From Lytechinus pictus (lineage: Eukaryota; Echinodermata; Echinoidea; Temnopleuroida; Toxopneustidae), in contig NC_087252.1 in NCBI RefSeq assembly GCF_037042905.1, positions 707,501 through 771,500 of the forward strand: DNA of 64,000 nt, written 5' to 3'. A program made the translations under genes and the position numbers. The notes under the pieces are model-generated. The model was not told where the DNA came from, did not search any database, and worked only from the letters and a program-made list of their open reading frames with translations. Of this stretch, positions 1 to 11,050 are shown piece after piece (position 1 is the first letter of the stretch; each line of letters starts with the position of its first letter).

Positions 1-1593
1 TGGGGTCTCAATAAAAGTTTTCTGATGCATGTTTGTACTGCGTCTTTGTGTGCGAATGGAATACTCCAGAATAACAGAAATTTATTCCCGTTAACCAACA
101 GCACAAATAGTCAGTTTTATTGGGGGTATATTAGGCAAAAATCCATGCAATTTACTCAAATGTGCGAACGAGCGAAGCGAGCGAGCGCTTCGCAAAGTAT
201 AAATATCCATGTCTAGTAAGGAAATGAAATGACGATTGAGAGACAAGAGAGTACATAATATATAAGCCATGCAGTTTTCCGGAATGGAATATAAGTTGTG
301 GATATTGTAATAAAGCATTACTTTGAAGTGGTATAATAAATGATCAATTTTTAGCAGATTGAGGACTGTTAAACTGTAATGCGACCGGGGGAAGAAATGC
401 GGGCGTTTCCCCTCCCAGGTCTGATAGGGATTCGGAGGATTTTTGGATATCAAAAGCAAGAGTTATAGGGAAAGCATGTTAATCTAAAATTACATTATGT
501 CCTCGTGAATATTTTCTGCATATAAAGGTTAAATACAATGTCACAACTTGGAGAGAATGTACGAGTGCTAGAGAATGGAGGGAGCAAGCTTTGAAAATTG
601 TATATTTAAAATATTTATATATATAGTTAAGTGTTTTTCCTTTATTTCATAAACAAGAGATTAGTGTGATATGGTATTGTTTATTTGAGTTTATTTTGTC
701 ACCACAAAAGCGCTACCCCTTCTTGCAAAATCCCCAAAGTAGTTTTGTGTACGGTGAGTGGGTATGGGCTTACGAGCACACCTTTGTGGGGGAGGGGGGG
801 GGGCGGGAGGGCTTAACAATATCAATATTGCCAGAATATCAGCCTTTCAGATTTTGTTAAGAGCAAGTAAGAAAAGTTGGTTATAAAAGCGTATGAATAT
901 TAATACATGTGCATTCAGACATAAAATTACTCCAAATTTTTGAGGATATTTTCAGCACTTTGTTGCCGGAATATTTGCAAATGACTCCGGTTGAATGAAT
1001 GAACTTTATTGATCTTCCTTGAAAAAGTAACATATAACAAGATACATGTACAATATCATATGCTAACGCATATGTTGAAAACGTTTAAAAGCAACAAATA
1101 TCGATAATTAAAGGAAAGTAATGTAAAGACAAGGAAGACGAGGAGACCTTTGGAAGCCAGGCTTGTTATACGGTCCCTCAGTATTGAAACAATACATTAT
1201 TTGTTTAAAGCAAAACTTGATTCTAGCTAAACTGGTTGATAATACTAAAAAAAAAGAAATAGGTTGTACTAAGGTTATACAAGGATACATATGTGGTTAA
1301 AAATTATTTACAGATGAATAATGGATATGTTGAAGAAAAAAAAAAGTAGGTATAAAAAAAAAACCAGATAGATAGATAGACAAATAGATAGATAGAATAA
1401 CGGGGGGAGCACGAAGTTACAAGATAGAAAATGGCAAGAGATAAGAGATTTGTAACAAAAACTATAATTGAAATGACTACTACATGTAGTACTTAATAAC
1501 AGGAGTACATGTACATGTACCAGTTGGTCGAGACATTTTACATAATTTATATTGCTAATCACATAGTTCTGCATGTATTTAAAAGAAAAACAA

Positions 1594-3624
1594 TTATACA
1601 TCATAAATGTACTTATTCAAAAATGAAAGTTTCAATTTCCTTTTAAAAACAGAAATACTAACAGACCCGGTAATGTTGGAGTTCAAAGAATTCCATAACT
1701 TTGGCCCTGTACAGATCAGTGTTTTCTGAGCAAATATTGTCCTTGCATGAGGAATACGCAGTGCAGTAGCATTTCTTGTTGGGTAATTATGAAATTGGTT
1801 GTTCCTATGAAATAAATATGCTAACGTCAATGGCAAATCACCTCTATGAAAATTATACATGAGTGACCCCAATTGCAGAAGATAAACATCTTCCAACTTC
1901 AAAACATGATGTTCATAAAACAGAGGAGAAGTGTGAGCTAGAAAGTCAGCATTACTAACCGCTCGTATAGCTCTCTTTTGGACCAGAAATAATTTATTCA
2001 GCTGTGTCTTAAGAGAGTTACCCCATGCAAGGATCCCATAATTTATGTAAGGAAGAATCAAAGTTGAATATAGAATTTTCAGAATATGTGTTGGGAGATA
2101 CAATTTAAGCCTGTTTAAAACACCTACATTCTTTGACAACAGCTTACATAATATGTTGATATGAGTTTTCCAATTTAGATTCTCATCAATATGAAGACCC
2201 AGAAATTTAGTTGTAACCACTCTGTCAATTAATACACCATTGAAAGAGATATCACCAGGCAGAGTTTTGATTGTGTTGCTAAATAACATGTAATTAGTCT
2301 TCTTGAGATTGAGGGACAATTTGTTTGCATGAATCCAGGTTGTTATTTTTTGCAACTCAATATTGACGGTATTCAGGAGATATTGAGGATCTTTATGGGA
2401 AAAAAATATATTGGAATCATCTGCAAAAAGTAAAAAGGATAACAGTTTAGATGAATACTGGAAGTCATTAATGTACAATATAAACAAGAGGGGTCCTAAA
2501 AGTGATCCCTGTGGGACACCACATGTTACACTATGTAATTCCGAATCCACACCATTTAAAGAAACAAACTGTTTCCTCTCTGCCAAATAACTTCTGAACC
2601 AGTGAAGGGCTGTGCCTCTCATTCCATAATATTCCAGTTTACTCAACAGAATATTATGATCTACAGTATCAAATGCCTTAGAGTAGTCCAGAAAAATTCC
2701 AATCGTGTGGGTGTGGTTATCAAGGGCATTTGCAATTTTATTAACAAAATGCAAAACAGCATGGCTTGTGGTATGTTTTTCTCTGAAACCGAATTGGAAT
2801 TGAGAGAACACATTACTCTCATTCAAAAACTTTACAGTTCGTACGTATACTAGCTTTTCTAAAAGCTTAGAAAAGGTTGTTAATAGAGAAATTGGACGAT
2901 AATTTGTTAATAATTTTGCATTCCCTTTTTTAAATACAGGCACTACTTTAGCAATTTTCATCTTCAAAGGCACAGCCCCATTTAACAAAGACAGGTTAAA
3001 GATGTGTGCAAGAGGTTTCAATATGCCATCAACAACATCCTTAATTAAACCATTTCCAATACTATCACACCCTGGGCTTTTCCCTTTCTTTAAGGCACCT
3101 ATTAAATCAAGAAGTTCCTTCTCTTTTATGGGCGAGAGGAAAATACTTTGCTTGTTTGGTGACTTAAGATAATGATGAAATTGTTGTTGAAAGTCCGGTA
3201 TTTCCCTTGACAAATTAGGGCCAATATTACAAAAATAAGTATTAAATTTCTCCACAATTATCTTTCGATCATTGATCAAGTTGCCATCAACCTCCAACTC
3301 ATTTATATTTGATACTTTTTGCTTTCCTTTGAATAAGCTATTAATGACCTTCCATGTTGCCTTAATGTCATTACACGCAACCTTCAATTGATTAGCATAA
3401 TATTCTCGTTTAGCAGTGCGCAAAAGTGAAGTGAGGATATTTCTATAACTGGAATATTTTCTTCGTGAATTTTCACATTTACTCACTTTATATTTGTGAA
3501 AAAGTCTATTTTTCTTATTAATTGATCTCAGTAAAGAATGCGTAATCCATGGCATTTTAGGCAATTTCTTATGACTAGGACGGTCCACAGATCGAAATGG
3601 GACATTATCATTATACAATAGCAT
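1594..3624 (-). CDS. non-LTR retrotransposon ORF2, reverse transcriptase part (copy 1)
   Basis: 676-residue open frame. It would copy the element's RNA into DNA at a nicked target. Visible RT blocks are NYRPISLL (241-248), FLDYSKAFDTVDH (311-323, first catalytic Asp), GVPQGSLLGPLLF (369-381) and FADD (400-403, catalytic pair), then the thumb region with KFLGLHID, and a C-terminal GPKLWNSL segment typical of CR1/L2/RTE-like ORF2 tails. There is no RNase H domain. The N-terminal ~100 residues are the linker that follows the endonuclease in an intact ORF2. It is separated from the upstream endonuclease ORF by a frame change at an 8-T run (plus-strand A8 near 3635), so the real ORF2 was probably one protein. 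The frame is open over its full length, consistent with a young copy. Confidence 0.9.
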   Translation of the reverse strand: MLLYNDNVPFRSVDRPSHKKLPKMPWITHSLLRSINKKNRLFHKYKVSKCENSRRKYSSYRNILTSLLRTAKREYYANQLKVACNDIKATWKVINSLFKGKQKVSNINELEVDGNLINDRKIIVEKFNTYFCNIGPNLSREIPDFQQQFHHYLKSPNKQSIFLSPIKEKELLDLIGALKKGKSPGCDSIGNGLIKDVVDGILKPLAHIFNLSLLNGAVPLKMKIAKVVPVFKKGNAKLLTNYRPISLLTTFSKLLEKLVYVRTVKFLNESNVFSQFQFGFREKHTTSHAVLHFVNKIANALDNHTHTIGIFLDYSKAFDTVDHNILLSKLEYYGMRGTALHWFRSYLAERKQFVSLNGVDSELHSVTCGVPQGSLLGPLLFILYINDFQYSSKLLSFLLFADDSNIFFSHKDPQYLLNTVNIELQKITTWIHANKLSLNLKKTNYMLFSNTIKTLPGDISFNGVLIDRVVTTKFLGLHIDENLNWKTHINILCKLLSKNVGVLNRLKLYLPTHILKILYSTLILPYINYGILAWGNSLKTQLNKLFLVQKRAIRAVSNADFLAHTSPLFYEHHVLKLEDVYLLQLGSLMYNFHRGDLPLTLAYLFHRNNQFHNYPTRNATALRIPHARTIFAQKTLICTGPKLWNSLNSNITGSVSISVFKRKLKLSFLNKYIYDV

Positions 3625-3631
3625 GAATTTA

Positions 3632-4546
3632 TCAAAAAAAAGTATTAAATGAACTATCTACATCATGATCTGAGAGGACATCATCCCATGTAGTTGCCAT
3701 TAAAGCATTCTTAAACTTGGCAATGTTTTCAGGGCTATTAACCCGAGACCGTTTATTTGCAGTATCAATAAATGGACGCCTGAGCAAAGCCATTCTGCAA
3801 TATACAGGAAAATGATCTGAAAGATCGGAAATGACTATACCAGATTCTGGTAAAGGATGAACATTGCAGAAAATGTTATCGATAAGGGTAGCAGACGTGT
3901 TTGTTATTCTTGTTGGTTTAGTAATCAGTGGAACAAAAGAAGATGAAATAAACATATTCACAATTTCATTAGCCTTATCATCTGAATCGCAGTTAAGCAA
4001 ATTAATATTAAAATCACCCATTAAAAACACACGTTTGTTGTTCAGTAAATTGTTCGTAATTATTGTCTGTATCTGTTCGGAAAATGACTTCAGATTACTA
4101 TGAGGAGGCCTATAAATAACTCCTATAACAACATTTTTCCTGCCTGGAAGTAATAGCTCAACAAAAAAAGTTTCTAAACTCTCATTCATAATAGTGATAT
4201 CTGGACAAAAGTTAAAATCAAATCTGGATGGGACATAGACAGCCAAACCACCACCTCTTTTCTTATCCCTGTTATTAGTAACTAAACTAAAACCAGGAAT
4301 ATTATACAGACTTGTGAGTGTGTCTGGAGAAAACCAGGTCTCAGTAATACCTATAACAGGGGAGGTATTAAGTTGATTGACAAAGACACTAAAGAGATCA
4401 AAATTCCTGCACATGCTCCGCACATTCATGTGGATAAGAGTAAGTGCCTGATTTTCAGGTTCACCCTGGATACTAGTAAAAAACTCATTTTCAGCAAAAT
4501 ACTTGCAGTTCGAAGATACCACATTATGCTCATCATCAAAATGCAA
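3632..4546 (-). CDS. non-LTR retrotransposon ORF2, APE-type endonuclease part (copy 1)
   Basis: 304-residue frame with an apurinic/apyrimidinic-like endonuclease fold, which nicks target DNA to prime reverse transcription. Landmarks are the HMNVRS block with Asn41, ITETW with Glu69, GVIYRPPHS (142-150), MGDFNIN with Asp178 and Asn180, and SDHFPV (243-248) with the catalytic Asp-His pair, all in the expected order. The frame ends in NTFF just before a T8 run. One base fewer in that run would join it to the reverse transcriptase frame. The same run length occurs in copy 2, so the break predates the duplication or is bridged by slippage. The start shown is simply the first Met in the open frame; the true ORF2 start could lie slightly upstream. 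Confidence 0.88.
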   Translation of the reverse strand: MHFDDEHNVVSSNCKYFAENEFFTSIQGEPENQALTLIHMNVRSMCRNFDLFSVFVNQLNTSPVIGITETWFSPDTLTSLYNIPGFSLVTNNRDKKRGGGLAVYVPSRFDFNFCPDITIMNESLETFFVELLLPGRKNVVIGVIYRPPHSNLKSFSEQIQTIITNNLLNNKRVFLMGDFNINLLNCDSDDKANEIVNMFISSSFVPLITKPTRITNTSATLIDNIFCNVHPLPESGIVISDLSDHFPVYCRMALLRRPFIDTANKRSRVNSPENIAKFKNALMATTWDDVLSDHDVDSSFNTFF

Positions 4547-4927
4547 GAAAGTGTTTGTGTTTGACTAAAAAAATTCACTTATGTTTCCTTCATTTTCAGC
4601 CATTACATTGATAGGAATAATGTACAAAGTAATGTGCGACCATGCAGTCAACAAAACGTGATACACATTTCAAAATAGTTCTCTTCCTCATACAAGGTAA
4701 AACATTTACAACAGTTGACGTGCTCACAAAGATGGGAAAAAAGAAAGGAAAGGAAAGAAAGGATACAGCATAACATACTAAATATAGCATAGAAAATATA
4801 AAAATACTACCTATACATCTATTCTGAGGTGAGAAAAATAAATGAAAACAAATGGTAAAAGAATTAGAATTATCGCCAAAGGGCCTAAAATAAGGTAACC
4901 CTACTCCACTGATGGAAAGGAGCTGCA

Positions 4928-5653
4928 CTACTTTAAATTGTCAATGTCTCTAATGTCAGTTATAAGCTTTTTCTTGAGGCCACCAGCTGAGTCCTTTAGC
5001 CCCGCGTAGATGCGTCCATCCACGGCCCACACCTTTTCCACCTTCCCTGCGTGTCGGGCCGCATGATAGAGTTTTTGTCTTCGCTGTGTCAGGTCTTCGT
5101 TGAGATAAATCGACGATCCTTTCAAAGAAGGCCTCCCACGGACGAACTTGAACTTTGCGTTCTGAGACGCAAACTTGACAATGATGGGGCGTGAACCAGA
5201 TCTTTCGGCAGCCCAAGCAGCCTTGACAGGTCCAAGGCGGTGGAACCTGTCGATGTCAGATAGGGATATTTCCACCCCCATCCTCTTCGCAACATTTCCC
5301 ACCACCTCGTCGGTTGACTCTCCCTCCTTCTCCTCAATGCCGTAGATACGGATGTTCTTCCTTCGGGAGTACTGCTCCATATCGTCAGTCTTGACTTGAA
5401 GCGCCAGAATCGACTGCTGGGCGGCTTCCTCCCTCTCCCTCAGCTTCTCTATTTCAGCAGCTTGAGCATTCGCCTTCATCTCTAGCTCCAAGATTTTGGA
5501 CTCCTGCTCCTCAAGCCTTGCTGCAAGGCTAGAGATTACAGCCTCCTTCACCATTACCTGCAACAGCTGCTTAAAATCAGAATTGGATCCCAATTCTCCA
5601 ACAACACGGCGGGCAATTTCAGCAGTGTCCGATTTTGCTTGTTTGGGTGACAT
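4928..5653 (-). CDS. non-LTR retrotransposon ORF1, RNA-binding coiled-coil protein (copy 1)
   Basis: 241 residues. Residues ~25-95 are rich in Glu, Ala, Leu and Lys in a heptad-like pattern (EEQESKILELEMKA, EIEKLREREE), so a trimerising coiled coil is likely. Next comes YSRRKNIRIYGI (~94-105), DRFHRLG and RPIIVKFAS, the hallmark of an L1-ORF1p-like RRM (Transposase_22 family), and a C-terminal domain with IYLNEDLT. The expected role is RNA chaperone and particle formation with the element RNA. This copy is full length; the start MSPKQAK sits at 5653. Its base composition is noticeably more GC-rich than the AT-rich ORF2. Confidence 0.85.
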   Translation of the reverse strand: MSPKQAKSDTAEIARRVVGELGSNSDFKQLLQVMVKEAVISSLAARLEEQESKILELEMKANAQAAEIEKLREREEAAQQSILALQVKTDDMEQYSRRKNIRIYGIEEKEGESTDEVVGNVAKRMGVEISLSDIDRFHRLGPVKAAWAAERSGSRPIIVKFASQNAKFKFVRGRPSLKGSSIYLNEDLTQRRQKLYHAARHAGKVEKVWAVDGRIYAGLKDSAGGLKKKLITDIRDIDNLK

Positions 5654-6604
5654 GGTGCTGGAACGATCAAATAAATCAACTCAGGGGAAGGGAGCTCAAG
5701 CACAGCTTTGCAGACCACAAGGTCACATTCCACAGTTATGACTCCAGAAAGTGAGAGCACATGAGCACATTAAAGTAGAGCAGAACTGACCATGCTGACA
5801 CAAAATCCAATATATGGGGTACTGCACAAAAATCAAGTCATTCCCAGATTCAATACTCACTTGGCCTAATTGGCAATAAGAGAAGGTAAATTAAGACATT
5901 ATATGCATGTTCCTGATGACAAAATCGATAGCCAAAGGATGCTATTGCATATTAAACACAGAAGACCGCGAAAGCAGGTAAAATGATATTGGTGATGATG
6001 ATGGAGATTACTAGTAACCTGTATGTATGTATGTATGTGTTCCCCGATTATCATCAATTTATAAAATATTTGGGGGCCAACACGCCCCGGGCTCATACGC
6101 CTATATGGGAAAGATACAGGTATACCGGTAGCAGGGGCCCGGGATGTGCGCCATACAAGAGGGCAGGTGATGTGAATCGAAGAAGGAAATCTTTTACGAA
6201 GGACATTTTTGACACAATATCAAGTCTAAAATGAATATGATTGTTTTCGCTTTTTTTTTTGGCATCCATCAATTTTTTTAGGGGGGCACCTGGGGGCACA
6301 CGATATTTTGCCCCCCCCCCCCTCGTAGCTACGCCCCTGCCCCCTCCCCATTTTGCCGGAAAGGTGCGTCGGTTATTGTTTTTTTCTCTGTTTCAATATA
6401 GTCAACCTCAGCAGTCTAAAACCTTTTTGCAAGAATAATCCTTCCTAAATATTATAATTTATTATTAATAATTTCCTATTTTCTGAGATGAAAACAAGAG
6501 GTTATGAGCATTATTTGCAATCATGAATATGATTATCTCAACAATCGACGCGTTCGCGAAGCGCGAGTTAAAAAATTGATTTTCCGACCTCAAACTGGAC
6601 ACTC

Positions 6605-7360
6605 TATACACTATTGGTAATCTTGAAGAATAATGTGTTTCTAAATCTGTTGAGTTTGGCCGTGAAGACTAGCGATGATCTGGCAACCCTGTTTCTAAGT
6701 AAACATTTCATTACAGATGATTATTTGTTACTTTCAAGAGATATAGATTTTTACAAAGCAAAATTTGATAAATGCAAATGTACTTTTGATACAAAACAGA
6801 TGGAATATTTTTGGAAAGAACATAACAAATAAATAATAATAATAATAATAACAATAATAATAATAATAATAATAAATAATATGAACAAAAAGTCGAAACG
6901 GGAATATTATTGTAACAAATTCAAAGAATTCGCGAAAAATGATCTAAAACAAAAATGGAAAGTAATAAAAGAACTCCTACCAGCCAAAAAGTCGGAGTCT
7001 GAAATAATTTTAAGATAGAACATGAAAGTGTGAAAATTGAAAACAATGTAGAAATTGGTAATGTATTTAATCAAATGTTTAATAGTTTCGCAGATGAAAT
7101 AAAGGGTTCCAGTACGCAAAGCCAACATGATGTACATACTGATGGCAACTATATGCAAAATGTACCAACCACATAGGATACCTTTTCTTTTTCAGATATT
7201 AAAGAGGATTTTGTATTAAAAGAACTGAATAGTATTGATACGCGTAAAGCCTACGGTCTTGATGGCTTACATCCTACGTTGTTAAAATGTGCGCAGTACA
7301 GTTTGATATGATTAATGAATGGATGGACAGAAACGAAATGTATATTAACGTCGACAAAAC
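6605..7360 (+). pseudogene. decayed plus-strand non-LTR ORF2 fragment (copy 1)
   Basis: Several short frames in sequence read like the front of an ORF2: a frame at 6614-6832, then after a TAA-rich microsatellite KREYYCNKFKEF and KWKVIKELL, then IGNVFNQMFNSFADEI, then KELNSIDTRKAYGLDGLHP, which matches the N-terminal finger block (KS-GxDGI) of reverse transcriptases. Frame changes and stops separate the pieces. It is a dead fragment of a family different from the neighbouring element and is truncated at the duplication junction. Confidence 0.65.
6835..6884. repeat. (AAT)n microsatellite
   Basis: About 50 bases of AAT/ATA repeats lie inside the decayed RT fragment. The same tract recurs at 14244-14293 in copy 2. 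Confidence 0.9.
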
Positions 7361-9012
7361 GTCCAGAATGTCTGGGAAGGGGTGTCCCCATCTCAGGGCA
7401 GGGAATTTTTTGCATTTGGGGTCTCAATAAAAGTTTTCTGATGCATGTTTGTACTGCGTCTTTGTGTGCGAATGGAATACTCCAGGATAACAGAAATTTA
7501 TTCCCGTTAACCAACAGCACAAATAGTCAGTTTTATTGGGGGTATATTAGGCAAAAATCCATGCAATTTACTCAAATGTGCGAACGAGCGAAGCGAGCGA
7601 GCGCTTCGCAAAGTATAAATATCCATGTCTAGTAAGGAAATGAAATGACGATTGAGAGACAAGAGAGTACATAATATATAAGCCATGCAGTTTTCCGGAA
7701 TGGAATATAAGTTGTGGATATTGTAATAAAGCATTACTTTGAAGTGGTATAATAAATGATCAATTTTTAGCAGATTGAGGACTGTTAAACTGTAATGCGA
7801 CCGGGGGAAGAAATGCGGGCGTTTCCCCTCCCAGGTCTGATAGGGATTCGGAGGATTTTTGGATATCAAAAGCAAGAGTTATAGGGAAAGCATGTTAATC
7901 TAAAATTACATTATGTCCTCGTGAATATTTTCTGCATATAAAGGTTAAATACAATGTCACAACTTGGAGAGAATGTACGAGTGCTAGAGAATGGAGGGAG
8001 CAAGCTTTGAAAATTGTATATTTAAAATATTTATATATATAGTTAAGTGTTTTTCCTTTATTTCATAAACAAGAGATTAGTGTGATATGGTATTGTTTAT
8101 TTGAGTTTATTTTGTCACCACAAAAGCGCTACCCCTTCTTGCAAAATCCCCAAAGTAGTTTTGTGTACGGTGAGTGGGTATGGGCTTACGAGCACACCTT
8201 TGTGGGGGAGGGGGGGGGGGGGGCGGGAGGGCTTAACAATATCAATATTGCCAGAATATCAGCCTTTCAGATTTTGTTAAGAGCAAGTAAGAAAAGTTGG
8301 TTATAAAAGCGTATGAATATTAATACATGTGCATTCAGACATAAAATTACTCCAAATTTTTGAGGATATTTTCAGCACTTTGTTGCCGGAATATTTGCAA
8401 ATGACTCCGGTTGAATGAATGAACTTTATTGATCTTCCTTGAAAAAGTAACATATAACAAGATACATGTACAATATCATATGCTAACGCATATGTTGAAA
8501 ACGTTTAAAGCAACAAATATCGATAATTAAAGGAAAGTAATGTAAAGACAAGGAAGACGAGGAGACCTTTGGAAGCCAGGCTTGTTATACGGTCCCTCAG
8601 TATTGAAACAATACATTATTTGTTTAAAGCAAAACTTGATTCTAGCTTAACTGGTTGATAATACTAAAAAAAAAGAAATAGGTTGTACTAAGGTTATACA
8701 AGGATACATATGTGGTTAAAAATTATTTACAGATGAATAATGGATATGTTGAAGAAAAAAAAAAGTAGGTATAAAAAAAAAACCAGATAGATAGATAGAC
8801 AAATAGATAGATAGAATAACGGGGGGAGCACGAAGTTACAAGATAGAAAATGGCAAGAGATAAGAGATTTGTAACAAAAACTATAATTGAAATGACTACT
8901 ACATGTAGTACTTAATAACAGGAGTACATGTACATGTACCAGTTGGTCGAGACATTTTACATAATTTATATTGCTAATCACATAGTTCTGCATGTATTTA
9001 AAAGAAAAACAA

Positions 9013-11043
9013 TTATACATCATAAATGTACTTATTCAAAAATGAAAGTTTCAATTTCCTTTTAAAAACAGAAATACTAACAGACCCGGTAATGTTGGAG
9101 TTCAAAGAATTCCATAACTTTGGCCCTGTACAGATCAGTGTTTTCTGAGCAAATATTGTCCTTGCATGAGGAATACGCAGTGCAGTAGCATTTCTTGTTG
9201 GGTAATTATGAAATTGGTTGTTCCTATGAAATAAATATGCTAACGTCAATGGCAAATCACCTCTATGAAAATTATACATGAGTGACCCCAATTGCAGAAG
9301 ATAAACATCTTCCAACTTCAAAACATGATGTTCATAAAACAGAGGAGAAGTGTGAGCTAGAAAGTCAGCATTACTAACCGCTCGTATAGCTCTCTTTTGG
9401 ACCAGAAATAATTTATTCAGCTGTGTCTTAAGAGAGTTACCCCATGCAAGGATCCCATAATTTATGTAAGGAAGAATCAAAGTTGAATATAGAATTTTCA
9501 GAATATGTGTTGGGAGATACAATTTAAGCCTGTTTAAAACACCTACATTCTTTGACAACAGCTTACATAATATGTTGATATGAGTTTTCCAATTTAGATT
9601 CTCATCAATATGAAGACCCAGAAATTTAGTTGTAACCACTCTGTCAATTAATACACCATTGAAAGAGATATCACCAGGCAGAGTTTTGATTGTGTTGCTA
9701 AATAACATGTAATTAGTCTTCTTGAGATTGAGGGACAATTTGTTTGCATGAATCCAGGTTGTTATTTTTTGCAACTCAATATTGACGGTATTCAGGAGAT
9801 ATTGAGGATCTTTATGGGAAAAAAATATATTGGAATCATCTGCAAAAAGTAAAAAGGATAACAGTTTAGATGAATACTGGAAGTCATTAATGTACAATAT
9901 AAACAAGAGGGGTCCTAAAAGTGATCCCTGTGGGACACCACATGTTACACTATGTAATTCCGAATCCACACCATTTAAAGAAACAAACTGTTTCCTCTCT
10001 GCCAAATAACTTCTGAACCAGTGAAGGGCTGTGCCTCTCATTCCATAATATTCCAGTTTACTCAACAGAATATTATGATCTACAGTATCAAATGCCTTAG
10101 AGTAGTCCAGAAAAATTCCAATCGTGTGGGTGTGGTTATCAAGGGCATTTGCAATTTTATTAACAAAATGCAAAACAGCATGGCTTGTGGTATGTTTTTC
10201 TCTGAAACCGAATTGGAATTGAGAGAACACATTACTCTCATTCAAAAACTTTACAGTTCGTACGTATACTAGCTTTTCTAAAAGCTTAGAAAAGGTTGTT
10301 AATAGAGAAATTGGACGATAATTTGTTAATAATTTTGCATTCCCTTTTTTAAATACAGGCACTACTTTAGCAATTTTCATCTTCAAAGGCACAGCCCCAT
10401 TTAACAAAGACAGGTTAAAGATGTGTGCAAGAGGTTTCAATATGCCATCAACAACATCCTTAATTAAACCATTTCCAATACTATCACACCCTGGGCTTTT
10501 CCCTTTCTTTAAGGCACCTATTAAATCAAGAAGTTCCTTCTCTTTTATGGGCGAGAGGAAAATACTTTGCTTGTTTGGTGACTTAAGATAATGATGAAAT
10601 TGTTGTTGAAAGTCCGGTATTTCCCTTGACAAATTAGGGCCAATATTACAAAAATAAGTATTAAATTTCTCCACAATTATCTTTCGATCATTGATCAAGT
10701 TGCCATCAACCTCCAACTCATTTATATTTGATACTTTTTGCTTTCCTTTGAATAAGCTATTAATGACCTTCCATGTTGCCTTAATGTCATTACACGCAAC
10801 CTTCAATTGATTAGCATAATATTCTCGTTTAGCAGTGCGCAAAAGTGAAGTGAGGATATTTCTATAACTGGAATATTTTCTTCGTGAATTTTCACATTTA
10901 CTCACTTTATATTTGTGAAAAAGTCTATTTTTCTTATTAATTGATCTCAGTAAAGAATGCGTAATCCATGGCATTTTAGGCAATTTCTTATGACTAGGAC
11001 GGTCCACAGATCGAAATGGGACATTATCATTATACAATAGCAT
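9013..11043 (-). CDS. non-LTR retrotransposon ORF2, reverse transcriptase part (copy 2)
   Basis: 676-residue frame, identical in translation to the copy-1 frame at 1594-3624, including FADD (400-403) and all RT blocks. Identity over 2 kb with no change at protein level points to a very recent duplication or to an assembly duplicate. Confidence 0.9.
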   Translation of the reverse strand: MLLYNDNVPFRSVDRPSHKKLPKMPWITHSLLRSINKKNRLFHKYKVSKCENSRRKYSSYRNILTSLLRTAKREYYANQLKVACNDIKATWKVINSLFKGKQKVSNINELEVDGNLINDRKIIVEKFNTYFCNIGPNLSREIPDFQQQFHHYLKSPNKQSIFLSPIKEKELLDLIGALKKGKSPGCDSIGNGLIKDVVDGILKPLAHIFNLSLLNGAVPLKMKIAKVVPVFKKGNAKLLTNYRPISLLTTFSKLLEKLVYVRTVKFLNESNVFSQFQFGFREKHTTSHAVLHFVNKIANALDNHTHTIGIFLDYSKAFDTVDHNILLSKLEYYGMRGTALHWFRSYLAERKQFVSLNGVDSELHSVTCGVPQGSLLGPLLFILYINDFQYSSKLLSFLLFADDSNIFFSHKDPQYLLNTVNIELQKITTWIHANKLSLNLKKTNYMLFSNTIKTLPGDISFNGVLIDRVVTTKFLGLHIDENLNWKTHINILCKLLSKNVGVLNRLKLYLPTHILKILYSTLILPYINYGILAWGNSLKTQLNKLFLVQKRAIRAVSNADFLAHTSPLFYEHHVLKLEDVYLLQLGSLMYNFHRGDLPLTLAYLFHRNNQFHNYPTRNATALRIPHARTIFAQKTLICTGPKLWNSLNSNITGSVSISVFKRKLKLSFLNKYIYDV

Positions 11044-11050
11044 GAATTTA

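Larger units (their letters stand above)
991..5660 (-). mobile_element. CR1/L2-type non-LTR retrotransposon, copy 1
   Basis: On the minus strand the order is ORF1 (5653-4928), endonuclease (4546-3632), reverse transcriptase (3624-1594) and a 3' UTR. The 3' end is placed near 991, where the minus strand reads AATAAAG followed by TTCATTCATTCA. A short terminal tandem repeat instead of poly(A) is usual for CR1/L2-like elements. The 5' end was not resolved; it lies somewhere upstream of ORF1, between about 5660 and 6500. Clade assignment comes from the APE endonuclease plus an RT with FADD; I could not build a tree. Confidence 0.8.
1..7360. repeat. tandem segmental duplication, copy 1 (left end outside window)
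   Basis: This block recurs almost base for base at 7417-14770 with an offset of 7416-7419, later 7411. It holds a minus-strand non-LTR retrotransposon and a plus-strand decayed RT fragment. Copy 1 ends at 7360, where the two copies diverge: after TCGACAAAAC copy 1 runs into GTCCAGAATG, whereas copy 2 continues through the old RT fragment. Differences are few (single bases, G-run lengths, one 8-bp deletion), so the duplication is recent or is an assembly duplicate of two haplotypes. Confidence 0.9.
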
